This document shows positions 9,672 to 17,808 of a DNA stretch of 64,000 nt, one piece after another. Position 1 is the first letter of the stretch, and the number at the start of each line of letters is the position of its first letter. The stretch spans positions 124,001 to 188,000 of the forward strand of contig JAIUNW010000002.1 of the NCBI GenBank assembly GCA_020161535.1. The letters run 5' to 3'. Made by a program: the position numbers and the translations under genes. Under the pieces are notes generated by a model. It was given only the letters and a program-made list of their open reading frames with translations. It ran no database searches and was not told the DNA's origin. This stretch comes from Bacteroidota bacterium. Lineage in GTDB: Bacteria; Bacteroidota; Bacteroidia; Chitinophagales; Chitinophagaceae.

Positions 9672-9994
9672 TGTTTCGAGTTGTTTGGTGCAGGCCGTAC
9701 GCTTTGTGTTGCCTACGCTATTTGCGTTTTTTGTGTTGTTGTAGGCGATGCCAGGGCGACCTGCGATGCTGGTATTGTCTTAATGTCTGCTTTGTTTCGA
9801 GTTGTTTGGTGCAGGCTGTGCTTGTTGTTTTGTCTGCGTAAATGGCGCTGTTTGCATTGTCTGGTTAATGGCGTTGTTTGCATTGTCTGGTTAATGGCGC
9901 TGTTTGCATTGTCTGGTTAATTTCGCCGCTACAGCAGCCTGGCGATGCAGGTATTGTCAGTGGTGTCTGTACTGTTTCGATTTGTTTCGTGCAG
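9672..9994 (+). repeat. Dispersed direct repeat, three copies
   Basis: A 24 bp sequence beginning TGTTTCGAGTTGTTTGGTGC occurs identically at 9672-9695 and 9793-9816. A diverged third copy is at 9973-9994 (TGTTTCGATTTGTTTCGTGC). The spacings of about 121 and 180 bp are filled with related T/G-rich sequence, suggesting an older duplicated unit. Confidence 0.8.
9841..9918 (+). repeat. 26 bp tandem repeat, three units
   Basis: Three head-to-tail 26 bp units at 9841-9866, 9867-9892 and 9893-9918, each starting AATGGCG and ending TCTGGTT. Unit 2 differs from units 1 and 3 by one base (T for C at 9874). Confidence 0.95.
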
Positions 9995-10480
9995 TGTCGA
10001 TTTTTTACTTTCCAGAGTTACACCAACTGTTGCTCAAGAGCTATACCGGCTGTTGTTCAACTGCTTCGTTTTCGCTGCTCAACTGCCTCAGCTTCGATCA
10101 GCAGGCATGGGGATTTCATGTGTGAACTAGCTAATGGTTGTTGTCGTTGGTAAAAACTTTTTGGTTTCCTTACGTATTTTCAGTTGTCATGCGTTTAAGC
10201 CAAGTATGAATAAGTGAAGCTAGTTTAGGGCATGTCAGCTTCAACCTTCATCCTGTGACTAGTTTCCCCAATAGCTATTTCTCGAATTATTTTTCCACAC
10301 ATTTATCGCTCCAGAAAATTATTGCCGCACCTGCTGCGATAGGATGCGCCGCTGACTGTGGGTTGCTAAGTGCGCTACGGCGCTTACGGAAAATTATTGT
10401 ATGACCAGCAGAGAATTGTTGCAACGTTGATTCTGCAGTAATAACGTTTAGCTATAACCGAAAATACCGCAAAAGGGGTA

Positions 10481-10510
10481 TTGCAATTTGAAATAATAGG
10501 TTTATATTTG
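10481..10510 (+). promoter_or_regulatory. Orphan TTG-N19-TAnnTTTG promoter
   Basis: TTG at 10481-10483, a 19-base spacer and TATATTTG at 10503-10510 give a good match to the Bacteroidota vegetative promoter. No credible gene follows; an intrinsic terminator does, about 60 bases on. Confidence 0.6.
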
Positions 10511-10515
10511 TCTCG

Positions 10516-10579
10516 GTTTTTCATAGGATATTGGATTTTAAAAACGGGGCTGGATGTCTATCCTGGCCCCTTTTTTTTT
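10516..10579 (+). ncRNA. Candidate small RNA of about 64 nt
   Basis: The interval begins just after an orphan promoter and ends in a strong terminator: GGGGC (10546-10550) and GGAT pair with ATCC and GCCCC (10566-10570), with only a small internal loop, followed by nine T. There is no credible reading frame inside. The start is an estimate from the -7 box. It could instead be a leftover terminator with a chance promoter; it matches no RNA family I recognise. Confidence 0.42.
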
Positions 10580-10590
10580 ATTCTGAGCTT

Positions 10591-10704
10591 GTTTCACGTG
10601 GGGAGCGTTTCACACAAAGTTTATTTCACGCAAAGAGCGTTTCACACAAAGTTTGTTTCTCGCGGAGATTTGTTTCTCGCAGAGCGCGCGGAGGAACAGA
10701 GGGC
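10591..10704 (+). repeat. Interspersed repeat family, forward copy (R1)
   Basis: Repeated modules of the form GTTTCACRCAAAG and TTTGTTTCTCGCRGAG, ending in a GCGCGCGGAGGAACAGAGG block. The same family recurs at 10989-11052 (inverted), 28925-29243 (forward) and 29583-29675 (inverted). Confidence 0.8.
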
Positions 10705-10988
10705 GAATCAATGGTAAGCATAAAAACTAATTGCAATTTCGCTGGTTAGCAGGCCTGATGAACGCTATCCCATTGAGTGCCTTATTAAAAAGACTCGCCA
10801 CATTGTTTCCACTTCATATAATTGCCGCATTTCAAACACTTTAGACGGACCAAATACTGCGAATCAATTTATATAGCGGCTGCATTGATGTATATAGAAA
10901 ACGCCAAGAAATAGGGTAAAGAAATTCAGTAGCCATCCACCACCAACACCGCCGCACTTTCACTTGTATGTTACAATCGCCAACCCAT
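10705..10988. other. Non-coding spacer between inverted repeat copies
   Basis: About 284 bp, A/T-rich, flanked by oppositely oriented copies of the interspersed repeat. No gene, terminator or tRNA was seen in it. Confidence 0.5.
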
Positions 10989-11052
10989 CTCTGTCCCTCT
11001 GCGCGCTCTGCGAGAAACAAACCTCCGCGAGAAAAGCGCTCAGCGAGAAACA
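10989..11052 (-). repeat. Interspersed repeat family, inverted copy (R2)
   Basis: Reads on the minus strand as TTTGTTTCTCGCAGAGCGCG followed by CAGAGGGACAGAG, a near match to R1. It ends only 9 bp from the uvrC stop codon. Confidence 0.8.
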
Positions 11053-11061
11053 GAAAACAAA

Positions 11062-12867
11062 TTACGCCGTATGAAAATGCGCTCTCACTAACTTAGCCTT
11101 CGCCGCACCCACCACCTCTGCGATCTCTCCCTCCGTGAGCATCTTCACATTCTTTACACTCCTGAACCGCTTTAGCAACAAGTCGACCGTCGCTTTCCCA
11201 ATTCCCGGGATCTCTTCCAACTCATTCCTGAACGTGCCACGACTTCGCTGGTTGCGGTGAAAACTGATACCGAAGCGATGCACTTCATCGCGGATGCGTC
11301 GGATGAGTTTCAATGATTCGCCATTGTAAGGCAGCCGAACCGATTCGCTGTCGCCGGGAAAGAATATTTCCTCTTCATTCTTGGCGAGTCCCACCAGCGT
11401 CATGCGACCGTTCAGTCCCAGTTCATGAATACTCTCCATGGCGGCACCCAGTTGTCCTTTTCCCCCGTCAATAATCACGAGTTGCGGCAAAGCGCTGCCC
11501 TCGTCTCGCAGGCGTTTATAGCGGCGGAACACCACTTCTTTCATGGTGGCAAAATCATTGATGCCTTCTACTGTCTTCACATTGAAATGGCGATAGTCTT
11601 TTTTACTGGCTACACCAGCTTTAAAACAAACCATGGCCGACACGGGGAATGCACCCTGAAAATTCGAGTTATCGAAACATTCAATGTGCATGGGAAGCTC
11701 TTGTAATTGTAGGTCTGCCTGCAATTGGAGGAGTACCTGGTTCTTTTCTTCGTCGGTTTTGTTTTCGAGGTGTAAGGTTTTTTTGCGGCGGATTTCCTCT
11801 TTGAAATAGTTCACATTCTTGAGCGACAAATCAAGCAGCTTTTTTTTATCGCCCGCTTTGGGAATGGTGACTAAGATATCTTTAGGTATATCAGGTAGGG
11901 CAAAGGGAGCAACGATTTCAATGCTCTGGCTATTGAATGTTTCACGCAGTTGCATCGCCGCAAAAGCGAGCACTTCATCGGGCTCTTCGTCAAGATGGGT
12001 TTCGACAGGAATGGTATGGGTTTGCACAATGGTACCGTGTTGCACCATCAGGTAGTTGACATAAGCGATGTCACCGTCTTTCAGGATCGAGAACACATCG
12101 AGCATGGACAGGTGACTGCTCACAATCACCGACCGGGCGCTGTATTGTTCCAGGTGCTCAATTTTCTTGTGTATCAGTGAAGCTTTCTCGAAATGCATAT
12201 GGGCGGCTTCCTGTTGCATCTCCTGTTTAAAACGCGCGATAACAGGCTGCAAATTGCCTTTCAGCAGGTTGCGGATCTGTTGCAAGTCTTGCTGGTAATC
12301 TTCGGCTGTTTGCAAGCCCTCACAAGGTCCCTTGCAATTGCCCAGGTGGTATTCGAGACATACTTTAAATTTTCCTTTTTTGATATTGGCTTCACTCAGG
12401 TTGAGCTTGCAGGTACGCAGCGGAATGTTTCGCCGAATGAAGTCTATCAATTCCCGCACTTTGCCCACCGAGGTGAATGGCCCGAGGTATTCACTGCCAT
12501 CGTTGATCTTGCGCCGGGTTAGAAAAATGCGCGGAAAGGGCTCTTTTTTGATCACGATGAAAGGGTAGGACTTATCGTCTTTCAGTTCTATGTTGAATCG
12601 GGGCTGGTATTGTTTGATCAACGCATTCTCCAACAAAAAAGCATCCTGCTCTGAATCTACAATGGTGAATTCGATGCGGGCAATTCTTTGTACCAACTCG
12701 TGGGTCTTGTAGCTGGTAAAGGTTTTGCTGAAATATGAACCTATCCGCTTGCGCAGACTTTTGGCCTTGCCGACATACAGCAGCGTGTCGCCCGCATCAA
12801 AATATTTATAAATGCCGGGGGCCAGCGGAATGGTGGAGGCTATTTCCTGGAATTGCGCTTGTGTCAT
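11062..12867 (-). CDS. uvrC: Excinuclease ABC subunit C
   Basis: A 601-residue UvrC, normal length. It makes both incisions flanking a DNA lesion in nucleotide excision repair, recruited by UvrB. The N-terminal GIY-YIG nuclease domain shows PGIYKYFD (GIY at 18-20) and LLYVGKAKSLRKRI (YVG at 31-33). A Cys-rich patch (TCKLNLSEANIKKGKFKVCL) and a UVR-type helix near residue 200 follow. The C-terminal RNase-H-like nuclease (ECFDNSNFQG, VIIDGGKGQL) and a helix-hairpin-helix tail (LEEIPGIGKATVDLLLKRF) complete it. It starts 3 bp after the lipoprotein gene stop, so the two are co-transcribed. Confidence 0.97.
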   Translation of the reverse strand: MTQAQFQEIASTIPLAPGIYKYFDAGDTLLYVGKAKSLRKRIGSYFSKTFTSYKTHELVQRIARIEFTIVDSEQDAFLLENALIKQYQPRFNIELKDDKSYPFIVIKKEPFPRIFLTRRKINDGSEYLGPFTSVGKVRELIDFIRRNIPLRTCKLNLSEANIKKGKFKVCLEYHLGNCKGPCEGLQTAEDYQQDLQQIRNLLKGNLQPVIARFKQEMQQEAAHMHFEKASLIHKKIEHLEQYSARSVIVSSHLSMLDVFSILKDGDIAYVNYLMVQHGTIVQTHTIPVETHLDEEPDEVLAFAAMQLRETFNSQSIEIVAPFALPDIPKDILVTIPKAGDKKKLLDLSLKNVNYFKEEIRRKKTLHLENKTDEEKNQVLLQLQADLQLQELPMHIECFDNSNFQGAFPVSAMVCFKAGVASKKDYRHFNVKTVEGINDFATMKEVVFRRYKRLRDEGSALPQLVIIDGGKGQLGAAMESIHELGLNGRMTLVGLAKNEEEIFFPGDSESVRLPYNGESLKLIRRIRDEVHRFGISFHRNQRSRGTFRNELEEIPGIGKATVDLLLKRFRSVKNVKMLTEGEIAEVVGAAKAKLVRAHFHTA

Positions 12868-12870
12868 GGT

Positions 12871-13449
12871 TTATTCTGCCGGGTTCCAGACCACTTTCTG
12901 CCGGGTGGTGATTTCTTTACCGCCGGCACCGGCTGTTCGAATCACCTGGTAAAAGTGGTCGGCTTTCCAATACAATTTTTCGGTGATGGCCGAATCGCCC
13001 TGTGCATAGAATTTCTCCATATAAATCGACTTGACTTTGTCGGCTTTAACCGGGTCTGGTTTTAAAATCACGTCTACTCTTTGCAGCGGCAGGCTGCTAT
13101 CGACCGTGGTATAGGTGAAGGTGATGGCGGGAATCGACTGATCGGCAAAACTTTCTTCTTTGTATTGGTCGTGCAGCGGCGATACACTGATATCGTATTG
13201 CAGGAAGGGTGCTGCCATGGCCCGCACAGTCGACAACTCAATGCCCTGTACCGATGAGTCTTTTCCGTTTTCGGTATACAAAACCGTGGGTGGCTTTAAT
13301 GAATCGATCTGGTGGAGTTGTTCCAACAGAAAGGCATTGACGGGAAAATAGGGAACGTATTCGGCAGCGGCAGGCTTTGGTTTTTGATCACCACAGGCCA
13401 GCGTAAATAAAAGCGCCGTGGCAAATAGCCATGATTGATAACGGGTCAT
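12871..13449 (-). CDS. Lipoprotein of unknown function, upstream of uvrC
   Basis: A 192-residue predicted lipoprotein: the hydrophobic N-terminus ends LFTLAC with the lipidated Cys at residue 19, followed by GDQKPKP. The mature part is soluble, about 170 residues, with predicted beta structure and a C-terminal YWKADHFYQVIRT segment. I do not recognise the family. The ATG at 13449 was chosen over an upstream TTG at 13455 because a TAATTTTG promoter box lies only 3 bases before it. It shares a transcript with uvrC (3 bp gap), though a shared function is not implied. Confidence 0.75.
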   Translation of the reverse strand: MTRYQSWLFATALLFTLACGDQKPKPAAAEYVPYFPVNAFLLEQLHQIDSLKPPTVLYTENGKDSSVQGIELSTVRAMAAPFLQYDISVSPLHDQYKEESFADQSIPAITFTYTTVDSSLPLQRVDVILKPDPVKADKVKSIYMEKFYAQGDSAITEKLYWKADHFYQVIRTAGAGGKEITTRQKVVWNPAE

Positions 13450-13452
13450 TCG

Positions 13453-13460
13453 CAAAATTA
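13453..13460 (-). promoter_or_regulatory. TAnnTTTG -7 box for lipoprotein-uvrC operon
   Basis: On the minus strand TAATTTTG ends 3 bases before the ATG at 13449. Transcription would start at or within the first codon, so the message may be leaderless. Confidence 0.5.
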
Positions 13461-13477
13461 AGAAGAAGCAGGTTAGG

Positions 13478-13600
13478 ATAGAAGCAGCGCATGGGTTATG
13501 AAGGCGCGCATGGGTTAAAAAGATGCGCTTAAGGTAAGAAGAATCGCATGCGTTAAGAAAACGCAGGTTCGTTAGGAAACGCGGGTTGGTAGCAGAAACT
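13478..13600. repeat. Degenerate short tandem repeats
   Basis: Five or six imperfect units of about 18-24 bp around the core CGCATGGGTTA (exact near 13489 and 13507), drifting to CGCATGCGTTA, CGCAGGTTCGTTA and CGCGGGTTGGTA. They lie between divergent-strand repeats of purine-rich sequence and upstream of the lipoprotein promoter. No coding frame explains them. Confidence 0.6.
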
Positions 13601-13638
13601 GCGGCGGGGTGAAAGTTTGCTTTGCGGTTAAAATGCGC

Positions 13639-15000
13639 CTAGTGCAAGGGCCGGCTGATGCCGATCTTCAGCCCATATTCCATCAGGTTTTCTCGGAGGG
13701 GATACTGGCTCTGGTAAGTAGAAAGGAGGTTGTACCGGAACTGCGGACCAATCTGCCAGCGTACATCGCCGCGTTGGTAGGAGAAGAAGGCTTCCAGACC
13801 GGTGGCGACGTTCCAGCGCCTGATCAGCGAGGGTTCTTTGGCGTAATTGGTAAAGTTGCGGGTAAGCAGATACTGGTCTGCATTCAGCAGATAGCTGGGC
13901 TGCAATGTGCCCGCCAGGCTAACCTGGAACTTGCTGTAGCCAAAGAGTTTCAGTTCCGCGCCAATGGGCATGGATATCTGCAGGTATTGGTTTTTCAAAG
14001 CGACGGGCCGGTTGCCGGCAATATTGCGGATATTCGAATACACCACTACACTATCGCTCTGGTAACCCCAGGCATTGTTGATGGGTACCGAAGCTTTCTC
14101 AGGCGCATGGGCAAAGGCCTGGATGCTGTAACGGGTCAGGTTGAGTTGGAGTCCGCCACGCAGCGTCAGCGACCTCGACAAATCATATTTGAGATGACCG
14201 CCCAGCTCAAAACCAATAGAAGGTTTGTGGTCAACGAATTCGTTCACATCCAGTTTTTCGACCATTACCGGCGAACTACCTGGCAGACTCAACTTGCGGT
14301 TGCCGTCGAAGAGATTGCGGTAGCCGATGGAGGGCGCAAAACTCATCATCACCGAGAACCGGCTGGTTTTGTTCTTTTTCAGGTTGATAACGGGCGTAGG
14401 CGCCATCTGGTGGGTATGGGCCGTATTCAGGCTTTGCTTCAGCGTCTCGATTTCGGTAATGCCTACATCGGTCAGTTGCTGGTTTTCGCTGGCGGGAATA
14501 TTGGTTTCGAGGTACTCGAAAGCAAATTCAGGCGCGGGTTTGTTTACACCAATCTCCCGGGCAGGTGATGGCTCAGATACCGGTGGCAATAATACCGGCA
14601 TGGCATCTTCCAGGGTCGGGAAATAACGCTGGTGAATGCCCAGGGGCTTCAGCTTTTCGGGGGCATCGATTTCCATGGGAGGAATCAACGATTTGGCCCG
14701 CAACTTGGCAATAATATCATCTACCGAAACGGAAATAGCCGGCTTGGGCGCTGTAATGCTGGTAGGAATGGTTTCGCTATAGCTTTGGCGATGGTAGGAC
14801 GCAGGGGGGTTAACTGTCAGCCAGAGCAGGCTGCCCGCTACCAATAAAAAGAGACAGATATAGATCACCCGCCTGTTGTCACCGTGTTGATGGCGTTTTA
14901 TATTCGCCCAAACCCGGTCAGACGGGATCATTTTATGCAGATCCGCGTTCTCTTTTAAAAATTGGTCAAAATCTTCGTCATTCAGGTAGTGTTGGTCCAT
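13639..15000 (-). CDS. Sigma-linked membrane protein: anti-sigma-like N-terminus plus outer-membrane beta-barrel C-terminus
   Basis: A 453-residue protein directly downstream (27 bp) of an ECF sigma factor gene. Residues 1-45 are polar and could be cytoplasmic, followed by one strong membrane helix at about 46-63 (VIYICLFLLVAGSLLWLTV). A Pro-rich spacer of about 150 residues (64-215) leads to a C-terminal 235-residue region with alternating hydrophobic strands (FSVMMSFAPSIGYRNLF, YLQISMPIGAELKLFGYSKF, WQIGPQFRYNLLSTY, EYGLKIGISRPLH), as in 8-strand outer-membrane barrels. The layout implies an anti-sigma factor tethered from inner to outer membrane. The domain reading is by eye; target and signal are unknown. 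Confidence 0.75.
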   Translation of the reverse strand: MDQHYLNDEDFDQFLKENADLHKMIPSDRVWANIKRHQHGDNRRVIYICLFLLVAGSLLWLTVNPPASYHRQSYSETIPTSITAPKPAISVSVDDIIAKLRAKSLIPPMEIDAPEKLKPLGIHQRYFPTLEDAMPVLLPPVSEPSPAREIGVNKPAPEFAFEYLETNIPASENQQLTDVGITEIETLKQSLNTAHTHQMAPTPVINLKKNKTSRFSVMMSFAPSIGYRNLFDGNRKLSLPGSSPVMVEKLDVNEFVDHKPSIGFELGGHLKYDLSRSLTLRGGLQLNLTRYSIQAFAHAPEKASVPINNAWGYQSDSVVVYSNIRNIAGNRPVALKNQYLQISMPIGAELKLFGYSKFQVSLAGTLQPSYLLNADQYLLTRNFTNYAKEPSLIRRWNVATGLEAFFSYQRGDVRWQIGPQFRYNLLSTYQSQYPLRENLMEYGLKIGISRPLH

Positions 15001-15027
15001 CGTCTTCCTCTACTCCTAAGAGCGCTG

Positions 15028-15606
15028 TCAGCGGCTAAACGCTGCTAACAGGGGTATTTTCTCTGTCGATTTCTGGATAATTTTTTTCCGTACCAGTATA
15101 TCCTCGAGCATTTGCCGGGCCCGGGTGTACTGCGACCGGCTGGTACTTTCCTCTATATCCAGTACGGTGGCAATTTCCTTATGAGAATACCCTTCGATGG
15201 CATAGAGATTAAGCACGGTACGGTAACCGATCGGTAAAAGCCTGATACATTCCACTACCTGCTTGGCCTGCACAATGGAAGGAACCGACTCTTCGCGCAC
15301 CAGCAACCCTGCTGCCTGCCCGATGTCGACACTTTCATTGAATTTTTTGTTCCTTTTGAGGTGATTGATACAGGTATGAACCACAATGCGTCGCACCCAT
15401 CCTTCAAAGGCGCCCTGGGCGCGGTAGGTATGTATCTGACCGAAAACTTTGATAAAACCCTCCTGCAGCATGTCTTCGGCATCTTCGCGGTTGTGCGCAA
15501 ACCGGTAACAGACCGAAAGCATTTTAGCGCTATACCGCAGGTATAACTCTTTTTGCGCCTTTGGCTGATTTTGCAGACATCCTTGCAGCAGCACCTCTTC
15601 GGTCAT
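15028..15606 (-). CDS. RNA polymerase ECF sigma-70 factor
   Basis: A 192-residue group IV sigma factor. Region 2 spans roughly residues 20-90, with YRFAHNREDAEDMLQEGFIK (core binding, -10 recognition) and FEGWVRRIVVHTCINHLKRN. Region 4 lies at about 125-180 with GYRTVLNLYAIEGYSHKEIA and the helix-turn-helix ATVLDIEESTSRSQYTRARQ. It is followed 27 bp later by a membrane protein that is likely its regulator. Such pairs in Bacteroidota often control surface functions; the regulon here cannot be seen. Confidence 0.92.
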   Translation of the reverse strand: MTEEVLLQGCLQNQPKAQKELYLRYSAKMLSVCYRFAHNREDAEDMLQEGFIKVFGQIHTYRAQGAFEGWVRRIVVHTCINHLKRNKKFNESVDIGQAAGLLVREESVPSIVQAKQVVECIRLLPIGYRTVLNLYAIEGYSHKEIATVLDIEESTSRSQYTRARQMLEDILVRKKIIQKSTEKIPLLAAFSR

Positions 15607-15637
15607 GGAGTGTTTTAAGCCTCCGTAATATAAACTT

Positions 15638-16120
15638 TTATTTCCGTTTCAGGCTGTCGATCGGATAGATTTCTTCCATTTCTTTCCGGGCCTTTTCTGA
15701 CCAGGCGATCAGTTGCGTTTTTTGCTCGGCCGATAATTTGGCGTTTTTGTGGATGAGGGTATACGAGGTCAGCGGCATCTCTTCCTGCTCGATCATTTCG
15801 TCGATTTCTTCCAGTTTGTGGTACTTGCGGCGAAGGGTGTAATCGCCGAAGGCATCGAAATTCAGCTCGTTTTTACCCTCGTTGACGTGGTGCGATAACC
15901 ACCAGCCAACGGGCTGCACATTGGCGTACCAGGGATAGCTGGTGTTGTTGCTGTGGCAATCGTAACAGCTGGTTTTCAGTAACTGGTCAATTTCGGCCGG
16001 TACCGTCACAAAATTGTTGATATTGGCTTTGCTGGGACTCGCCGAAACATTGCTTTTGTCGGGCCGAAACAATTGCAATACAATCAACACCAAAATCAAT
16101 AAAAAGAAGAATCTACGCAT
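15638..16120 (-). CDS. Haem-binding domain protein (single CxxCH)
   Basis: A 160-residue exported protein with an N-terminal membrane anchor or signal (FFFLLILVLIVLQLF). It has one c-type haem site, C52-Y-D-C55-H56, within TSCYDCHSNNTSYPWYANVQ, the pattern of the Haem_bd family. EEIDEMIEQEEMPLTSYTLI further on is also conserved in that family. It probably holds a haem in the periplasm, for electron transfer or sensing. Its ATG overlaps the 3' end of gpmI by 8 bp, so translation is coupled, though a functional link to glycolysis is not obvious. Confidence 0.85.
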   Translation of the reverse strand: MRRFFFLLILVLIVLQLFRPDKSNVSASPSKANINNFVTVPAEIDQLLKTSCYDCHSNNTSYPWYANVQPVGWWLSHHVNEGKNELNFDAFGDYTLRRKYHKLEEIDEMIEQEEMPLTSYTLIHKNAKLSAEQKTQLIAWSEKARKEMEEIYPIDSLKRK

Positions 16121-17642
16121 GGGCTTCAGTTAGAATTTTTCCTGTCATTTCTGCCGGTATGGGGATGCCCATAAATTGTAAAATGGTAGGCGCCACATCA
16201 CCGAGTTTGCCTGGATAGACCTCGCCTTTCCAATGGGCATCTATGATAAACAGCGGAACAGGGTTCAAAGAATGTTGGGTATTCGGGCTGCCGTCGTCGT
16301 TGATCTCATAATCGGCATTGCCATGATCGGCGGTCAGAAAAACGGTGTAATGATGGGCCAATGCAGCGGTCACCACGCGCTGCACACATGCATCGACCGT
16401 TTCAGCGGCTTTGATACAGGCAGAAAACACACCGGTATGCCCCACCATATCGGTATTGGCAAAGTTCAACACAATGAAATCAGCCGATTCTTTTTCAATC
16501 TCGGGCACCAGTGCATCGGTCAGGTCTTTCGCGCTCATTTCAGGCTGCAGGTCGTAGGTAGCAACCTTGGGCGAGGGTTTCAAAATCCGGGTTTCTCCGG
16601 CAAAAGGCAACTCACGGCCACCGCTAAAGAAAAAAGTAACGTGCGGATATTTTTCTGTTTCGGCGATGCGGATTTGTTTGCCACCATGGGCAGCCACTAC
16701 TTCGCCGATGGTATTGTTCAGGTTGTCGTTCTCGAAAATGACCGCCACGTTTTTGAAGGTAGCATCGTACTCGGTCATGGTGGTATAGTGGAGGTGGAGG
16801 TGCTTCATGCCGTAGTCGGGAAAGTCTTTCTGGCTCAGCACTTCGGTGATTTCGCGGCAACGATCGGTGCGGAAATTGAAACAAATGACCACATCATCGT
16901 TCTGGATGGTGGCCACCGGTTCACCATCTGCTTGTACGATAACTGTGGGTAGGATGAACTCGTCGGTCACCGACTTATCGTAAGAGTGCTGGATGGCGGC
17001 GAGCGCATTGGGTGCTTTTTCGCCATGGCCCAGCACCATGGCATCGTATGCGAGTTTAACGCGTTCCCAGCGTTTGTCGCGGTCCATCGCATAATATCGG
17101 CCGCTAACGGTGGCGATTTTACCGGTTGTTTGGTCGAGATGCGCTTGCAGACTGGTCAAAAAGCCCAGCCCACTTTTAGGATCGGTATCACGGCCGTCGG
17201 TGAAAGCATGTATGAACACATTCTCCAGTCCTTCCTGCTTGCAGAGGCTCACAATGGCCTTGAGGTGACTGGTATGTGAATGCACCCCGCCATCGCTCAC
17301 CAGCCCAAGCAAGTGCAGCTTTTTACCGCTTTTAACCGCGGTGCGGATGCTTTCAATCAGTATGGGGTTCTTCTGAAATTCGCCGTCGCGGATGGCTACA
17401 TTGATGCGCTGGAGTTCCTGGTACACCACGCGACCGGCACCGAGGTTCAGGTGACCTACTTCGCTATTACCCATTTGCCCGTCGGGCAGTCCAACGGCTT
17501 CGCCGCAGGTGATCAGGGTTGAATTCGGGTAGGCTGCATAGAGGCTGTCAACAAAAGGGGTATTGGCGGCACGGATGGCATCGGCGGCGGGTACTTGTCC
17601 CAGGCCCCAGCCGTCCATTATTACGAGGATTGCTTTTTTCAT
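16113..17642 (-). CDS. gpmI: 2,3-bisphosphoglycerate-independent phosphoglycerate mutase
   Basis: A 509-residue iPGM interconverting 3- and 2-phosphoglycerate in glycolysis, using two Mn ions and a phosphoserine intermediate. Landmarks: LVIMDGWGLG at the start (metal Asp), MGNSEVGHLNLGAGRVVYQ (catalytic Ser), HAFTDGRDTDPKSG, VLNFANTDMVGHTG and FLTADHGNAD (metal ligands). A longer in-frame start at 17732 exists, but the ATG at 17642 begins at the conserved MKKAILVIMDG and sits just downstream of a TAGCTTTG promoter box. Length then matches the family. Confidence 0.96.
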   Translation of the reverse strand: MKKAILVIMDGWGLGQVPAADAIRAANTPFVDSLYAAYPNSTLITCGEAVGLPDGQMGNSEVGHLNLGAGRVVYQELQRINVAIRDGEFQKNPILIESIRTAVKSGKKLHLLGLVSDGGVHSHTSHLKAIVSLCKQEGLENVFIHAFTDGRDTDPKSGLGFLTSLQAHLDQTTGKIATVSGRYYAMDRDKRWERVKLAYDAMVLGHGEKAPNALAAIQHSYDKSVTDEFILPTVIVQADGEPVATIQNDDVVICFNFRTDRCREITEVLSQKDFPDYGMKHLHLHYTTMTEYDATFKNVAVIFENDNLNNTIGEVVAAHGGKQIRIAETEKYPHVTFFFSGGRELPFAGETRILKPSPKVATYDLQPEMSAKDLTDALVPEIEKESADFIVLNFANTDMVGHTGVFSACIKAAETVDACVQRVVTAALAHHYTVFLTADHGNADYEINDDGSPNTQHSLNPVPLFIIDAHWKGEVYPGKLGDVAPTILQFMGIPIPAEMTGKILTEAHA

Positions 17643-17669
17643 GTCCGGTCTTCTGGTAAATTTTCTACC

Positions 17670-17677
17670 CAAAGCTA
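17670..17677 (-). promoter_or_regulatory. TAnnTTTG -7 box for gpmI
   Basis: TAGCTTTG on the minus strand, 27 bases before the gpmI ATG at 17642. It supports the shorter gpmI start. Confidence 0.55.
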
Positions 17678-17808
17678 CGGCTAATTTAGGCCTGATGCCC
17701 CGTACATATAGCGAAAAATTACGACTTGGCACAGTTTTGGGTATTTATAGAAAAAATTAACGTATCCCTACCCCAGTGAAAACGTCAGTAATAATCAAAT
17801 ATCGACGT

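Larger units (their letters stand above)
9558..10480. other. Gene-poor interval with degenerate repeats
   Basis: About 0.9 kb with no credible gene on either strand. Short open frames here are Cys/Val/Leu-rich and follow the repeats rather than any codon pattern. The left half (to about 10000) is T/G-rich and built of imperfect repeats, listed separately. The right half has no clear structure apart from small hairpins, such as one near 10367-10390. Confidence 0.6.

Noticed and set aside
9841..9918. CRISPR array
   Set aside because: The units are directly adjacent with no unique spacers, and no cas gene is present.
9653..9920. Cys-rich small open frames on the plus strand
   Set aside because: They run through tandem and dispersed repeats, overlap each other in several frames and show no start signal or codon pattern.
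10481..10749. Short frames starting at TTG/ATG after the orphan promoter
   Set aside because: They cross the strong terminator at 10546-10579 and then the interspersed repeat, so their composition is dictated by repeats.
13609..14568. 319-codon plus-strand frame
   Set aside because: Antisense to the sigma-linked membrane protein gene, which has a clear start, membrane helix and operon context.
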